A stretch of DNA of 64,000 bases from Desulfarculales bacterium UBA702 (GTDB lineage: Bacteria > Desulfobacterota > Syntrophobacteria > Syntrophobacterales > Syntrophobacteraceae). The stretch is from positions 1 through 64,000 of the forward strand of contig DBMI01000028.1 of the NCBI GenBank assembly GCA_002298165.1, given 5' to 3'. Shown here one piece after another: positions 60,737 to 64,000 of the stretch. Each line of letters begins with the position of its first letter. Position 1 is the stretch's first letter. A model generated the notes under the pieces. It worked only from the letters and a program-made list of their open reading frames with translations. It searched no databases and was not told where the DNA came from. Both the position numbers and the translations under genes were made by a program.

Positions 60737-60890
60737 CCCTGACTGGGAGACGAGCTGGACTGCCTTCATGAATGCCTAACATCGATGCTGAGTTTTGTTA
60801 CACGAAATGGAAATCCTTAATCAGGCAAAAAGGAGCCAAAAGGAATTGCAGAAAAGCTTCAATCCATACCAGCCATAGTAACGAACCATA

Positions 60891-60937
60891 AAAAAGGGGC
60901 GGGACACGATTGCGCCCACCCCATTTTATCCTAACTC
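60891..60937 (+). terminator. terminator between gpmI and the convergent MlaC-like gene
   Basis: GGGGCGGG (60896-60903) pairs with CCCACCCC with one C-A mismatch, around the loop ACACGATTGCG, with an A-run before and TTTTA after. It lies between two convergent genes and may serve both. Confidence 0.6.
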
Positions 60938-60986
60938 ACAGTGCAGCCGGCGCGCGAAAGATCCCTGCTCCCGGCATTGAATATGA

Positions 60987-61613
60987 TCAGCTCTCCTCGC
61001 CCGCTTTTTTCTGAGTTCTCATTTTGCTCATTAGGGCATCATAGCCTTTTGCCCTTATGAAGGTCCCAAGAGAGTTTCTGTAAGTATCAACAATGCTCAC
61101 TCCATCAATGAACACATCCCTGATCATCCATTTTTGGCCCTTTTGCTCAAGAACATAGTCTACTGGAATATGCTCGTTTGTGCGCATTATTACGGTTTGC
61201 ACCTTCGTGTTTTTGCCATCGTGGGATTCGCCCGGATATTCGACTTTTTCGCGCCCGAGGAAATTCAAAACCATTCTGGTATATGAGTCCTGGAAAAGTC
61301 CGGTAAAGACTTCCTGGTATTGCTGGCGCTGGGCTCCTGAGAGTTTATCCCAGTAATCACCGAGCGATTCTCTGGCCATTTCGGAGGAAGCGAAATTATC
61401 GGCAATAAGTTTTCTGATCTGGGTGGCACGTTCTTTACGATGCTCGGGCCCTTCAAGCGCAGGAGTGGTCTGGATGTCCATTGCCTTATCAAGAACGTTC
61501 TTCACAGTGTTTGTAGCGCCTGATTGAGCTCTAACTTGCGAATCCATGCCTAGAAAAAGCGATAAAGAAAGAACCACGCACAGAACAAAAAAACAGCATT
61601 TACTCTTTGACAT
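60987..61613 (-). CDS. MlaC/Tgt2-family periplasmic protein (HpnM-like)
   Basis: 208 residues from the ATG at 61613 with AAGGAG upstream; the longer frame to 61697 lacks a signal. Signal peptide at about 1-30 (FFVLCVVLSLSLFLGM...VRAQ). The body matches the toluene-tolerance/MlaC fold (ADNFASSEMARESLGDYWDKLS, and QEVFTGLFQDSYTRM). The first 14 bases overlap the end of the MMPL transporter gene. MlaC carries phospholipid between membranes; the same fold, named HpnM, is paired with an HpnN RND protein in hopanoid gene clusters. That pairing is what is seen here. Confidence 0.85.
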   Translation of the reverse strand: MSKSKCCFFVLCVVLSLSLFLGMDSQVRAQSGATNTVKNVLDKAMDIQTTPALEGPEHRKERATQIRKLIADNFASSEMARESLGDYWDKLSGAQRQQYQEVFTGLFQDSYTRMVLNFLGREKVEYPGESHDGKNTKVQTVIMRTNEHIPVDYVLEQKGQKWMIRDVFIDGVSIVDTYRNSLGTFIRAKGYDALMSKMRTQKKAGEES

Positions 61614-64000
61614 AATCTTCGTCTCCTTCCTCGATGAGCGGCATCGGTGCTTCCATTCCGGATAGTATTGCCGGCAAAATGAATATGGCTGAAGCAAGAA
61701 CGCAAATACTACCTGCCCATGCCACGAATCCCAGACTGAATATCCCCCTATGGTGAGAGATCATAAGGGCCCCAAAACCGATGGTGGTGGTCAGCGCCGC
61801 CAATATGACGCCTTTTCCGGTGCTGAACGGGAGCCGCCCATAACCCACTCGCCCTTCCTTCCATCTGTGCAGAATTACTACTCCGTACTCCACTCCCGCA
61901 CCAACTACGAGTGGCATAAAAATGGAGTTTGCAAGGTTGAAATCGATTCCGGCTGCGCCCATTATTCCAACCGTCCAAATGGTTCCGGCGGCCAGTGGGA
62001 TCAGAGAGACAAGCGTAAGCTTTAGGCTTTTGAAGGTAAGGGTAAGTAGTATCGAGATTGCAATCAAGGCATAAACCGATGCAGTTACCGAAGCTTTCTT
62101 GAAAGCGGACGAAAAAACATAAAGAGAAACGGGATCGCCGACAGCATCGGGTTCAACTTTTCGAATATCCGTCACAAAGCGGGTAAGAGCGCCTTCATCC
62201 CAGATCGATTCTTTGGGGTATATTCGGATAAGGTACTGGTTTTCCCTGTAAAACTGCTCCTTTAGCTCGGATGGTATGTCTTCTATACGCATCGGAGGAG
62301 CAGAGGAGCTTTCTTTAAGGAGGCTCCATTTATCGACAATATCCTCCTTGAAGCGCTGCCGGTAGTCTTGAAGATCTTTAAGCGAATCCGGCCGATTTTT
62401 AAGCGATTGATTCACTTTGCCTATCAGGTTTTTCACATTCGCCATCTGCTCGACAAGGGGTTTCGAGGCTCCCCACTTGTCCGCCTGATCATCCTGCATT
62501 TTGAAGCTGATTCTCTCCAGTGTCTCCGACAGTTCCTTTTGATAAAGCGTGCGGGATTTTGGGTCGATCATATTGGAGGCGCTCGCGTAAAAGGTACCTT
62601 CGTGCAGTCTGTGGTTCGACTGGTCGAGTTCGGGTACCGAGGCGAGAATAGACCGGAGAACCGGTATTTTTTCTTCCTGGTGATCGGGGAGTAGACCGAA
62701 AACCGTAGCAACATCAGAGACGGAGGGTAGGGCCTTCAATCTTTTAGAGGCGGCCAAAGCCTCTTCAGGCGAACTGGCGAAGGCCGCTGCGGAGATTATG
62801 GAATGCTCCGAGTTTTCAACGAGCAGTTTTTCCCAGTATACCGCTTCGGCATTCTCCGATTGGAGTCGCAGTGGATTTAAGTCGAACTTGACCCTCGAGG
62901 CGCCGTAAGATCCGGCAACGATAAAGATCAATGCGCAAACCAGAACAGTTTTAACACCGGTGCGGCTAAGCCGCAGGAGATCCTGCCTGACGCCATAGCC
63001 CAGTCCGGCTCTTCTCAAAACCGGCCGTTCCTGTGCTAAGTAGTAGCTAAGTGAAGGGAGCACCGTGAAATCAGCCAACAGGGTCAAAAGAATTCCCATT
63101 CCGGTGATCATGCCGAGTTCCATTAAGCCGCGAAAACCGGTCAGAATAAAAGGGAGAAATGAAAAGGCGGTGCTCAGGCCAGCAAGAAAAATTCCGGGGC
63201 CGGAGGTGCTCATGACCTGATGGATTACAGCTCTCCTTCCGGCGTTTGTCTTGTCTCTTTCTTCTTCGAACCGCGCAAACCAGTGGATTGCATAGTCAAC
63301 GCCCAGTCCGCTCAGCAACGGGGCGAACACAATTGACAAGATATTGAGGTGCCCAATGAATATTGCCGTCCACCCAAAAGTCCAGCACAGGCCCACGGCA
63401 AGCGAGATCATAATTATCAAAGGATGCCGCAGACCCCGGAAGAAGATAACCATCAGCAGAAGGACCCCGGTCAAAGACAGCCAGGTCGCCATGGTCATAT
63501 CCTTCATTGCCGTATGCATTTCGTCATTATTAAGCGCTTCCTGGCCGGTAACGCCGGCCTGAACATCGCCGAACGAGCCGGCCTGAAGATCCCGGATAAG
63601 TTTTCTCAGCTCCGTAAGCGATGTCTGTGTCTTGCTCACTCCCTCCTTTATTTTTTTCGGCATTACGGCGGCGACCAGGAATTTCTTCTTTGCTTCCCAT
63701 AGGTACCCCTCTTTTTCGAGGTCCCATGCACTGCTGTTGAAAAAAGAAGACCAGGGTGAAACATACCGGTGTGATCCGTCCAGGTATTGCGAAAGACCAT
63801 CGAGGACCTTAATCATGAAACCGAGATCCATCGGTTCCTGGTGCTTTGCAGGCGTACTCTGATCGTCGCTTTCGTCGAGAAATCCGGTAAAGAATTCCCC
63901 AACCATTCGAGATGCCATCTCCTTGTTTACGAGCTTAAAAAAGGCCAATAGATCAGGATCTTCGGCCAATTTCTGCACCATGTCCGAATGGTCTTCAATT
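61600..64000 (-). CDS. MMPL-family RND lipid transporter, HpnN-like (5' end outside window)
   Basis: Partial: at least 799 residues are visible and the frame runs open past base 64000; the first Met in the window (63981) is internal. Two sets of hydrophobic segments with the MMPL/SSD pattern occur: one near residues 160-350 of the visible part (LLSGLGVDYAIHWFARFEEER, LAGLSTAFSFLPFILTGF), the other near the end (PLVVGAGVEYGVVILHRWKEG, ALTTTIGFGALMISHHRG). A large periplasmic region separates them. HpnN moves hopanoids to the outer membrane; the co-encoded MlaC-like protein supports such a role, but no hopanoid biosynthesis genes are visible. Confidence 0.82.
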   Translation of the reverse strand, partial: IEDHSDMVQKLAEDPDLLAFFKLVNKEMASRMVGEFFTGFLDESDDQSTPAKHQEPMDLGFMIKVLDGLSQYLDGSHRYVSPWSSFFNSSAWDLEKEGYLWEAKKKFLVAAVMPKKIKEGVSKTQTSLTELRKLIRDLQAGSFGDVQAGVTGQEALNNDEMHTAMKDMTMATWLSLTGVLLLMVIFFRGLRHPLIIMISLAVGLCWTFGWTAIFIGHLNILSIVFAPLLSGLGVDYAIHWFARFEEERDKTNAGRRAVIHQVMSTSGPGIFLAGLSTAFSFLPFILTGFRGLMELGMITGMGILLTLLADFTVLPSLSYYLAQERPVLRRAGLGYGVRQDLLRLSRTGVKTVLVCALIFIVAGSYGASRVKFDLNPLRLQSENAEAVYWEKLLVENSEHSIISAAAFASSPEEALAASKRLKALPSVSDVATVFGLLPDHQEEKIPVLRSILASVPELDQSNHRLHEGTFYASASNMIDPKSRTLYQKELSETLERISFKMQDDQADKWGASKPLVEQMANVKNLIGKVNQSLKNRPDSLKDLQDYRQRFKEDIVDKWSLLKESSSAPPMRIEDIPSELKEQFYRENQYLIRIYPKESIWDEGALTRFVTDIRKVEPDAVGDPVSLYVFSSAFKKASVTASVYALIAISILLTLTFKSLKLTLVSLIPLAAGTIWTVGIMGAAGIDFNLANSIFMPLVVGAGVEYGVVILHRWKEGRVGYGRLPFSTGKGVILAALTTTIGFGALMISHHRGIFSLGFVAWAGSICVLASAIFILPAILSGMEAPMPLIEEGDEDYVKE

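Noticed and set aside
1..64000. Selenoprotein genes read through TGA
   Set aside because: I looked for recognisable genes that seemed cut short at a TGA; all recognised proteins have normal lengths and endings.
1..64000. CRISPR arrays, rRNA genes, insertion sequences
   Set aside because: No regularly spaced repeats, no rRNA-like sequence and no transposase frames were seen.

Overview
The window looks like chromosome from a Gram-negative anaerobe, most plausibly a deltaproteobacterium (Desulfobacterota). This is an inference from gene content and order: xseA-xseB-ispA-dxs-tlyA-rlmH run together, there are outer-membrane systems (RND efflux, two-partner secretion, an MlaC-type lipid carrier), an MJ0042/DUF3426 protein, and a selenocysteine tRNA. 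No rRNA, CRISPR array, transposase or integrase was seen.

Layout. 0-8.3 kb: an oligopeptide ABC permease pair followed by exonuclease VII, isoprenoid precursor synthesis (ispA, dxs) and two rRNA methyltransferases. 8.4-24.3 kb: housekeeping genes (nfu, hpt, serS, two HU proteins, acyP, ligA, a nucleoside phosphorylase, priA), a LytM protein that has lost its zinc ligands, a B12-binding radical SAM protein, a NodIJ-like ABC exporter, a dCMP deaminase and a small TIR-like protein. 24.5-31.5 kb: a cell-surface glycan cluster (two tandem polytopic GT-C-like paralogues, an acyltransferase, a polyprenyl-phosphate glycosyltransferase, a DUF4214-methyltransferase fusion) ending beside tRNA-Sec. 31.9-38.1 kb: a DUF362 ferredoxin protein and an RND efflux operon. 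38.3-42.7 kb: a sulfur-transfer operon in which a cysteine desulfurase probably feeds two tRNA thiolation routes, MnmA and a TtuA/TtuB/TtuC-like set.

42.9-54.4 kb holds the most unusual content. A 754-residue protein joins a metallo-beta-lactamase fold to two cyclic-nucleotide-binding domains. It is followed by a TpsB outer-membrane transporter, a TpsA exoprotein whose C-terminus is a CHAT (caspase-like) protease with an intact His/Cys pair, a CHASE2-adenylate cyclase and a DUF928 protein. I read this as a candidate envelope system pairing a secreted or surface protease with cAMP signalling. The gene families are recognisable, but I know of no described function for the combination.

54.8-64 kb: a Phd/PIN toxin-antitoxin pair, queD-queE, two HtrA-type proteases (one without PDZ), cofactor-independent phosphoglycerate mutase, and an MlaC/HpnM-like protein with an HpnN-like MMPL transporter cut by the window edge.

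Start codons were adjusted where a ribosome binding site or domain boundary argued for it; such choices are noted in each entry.
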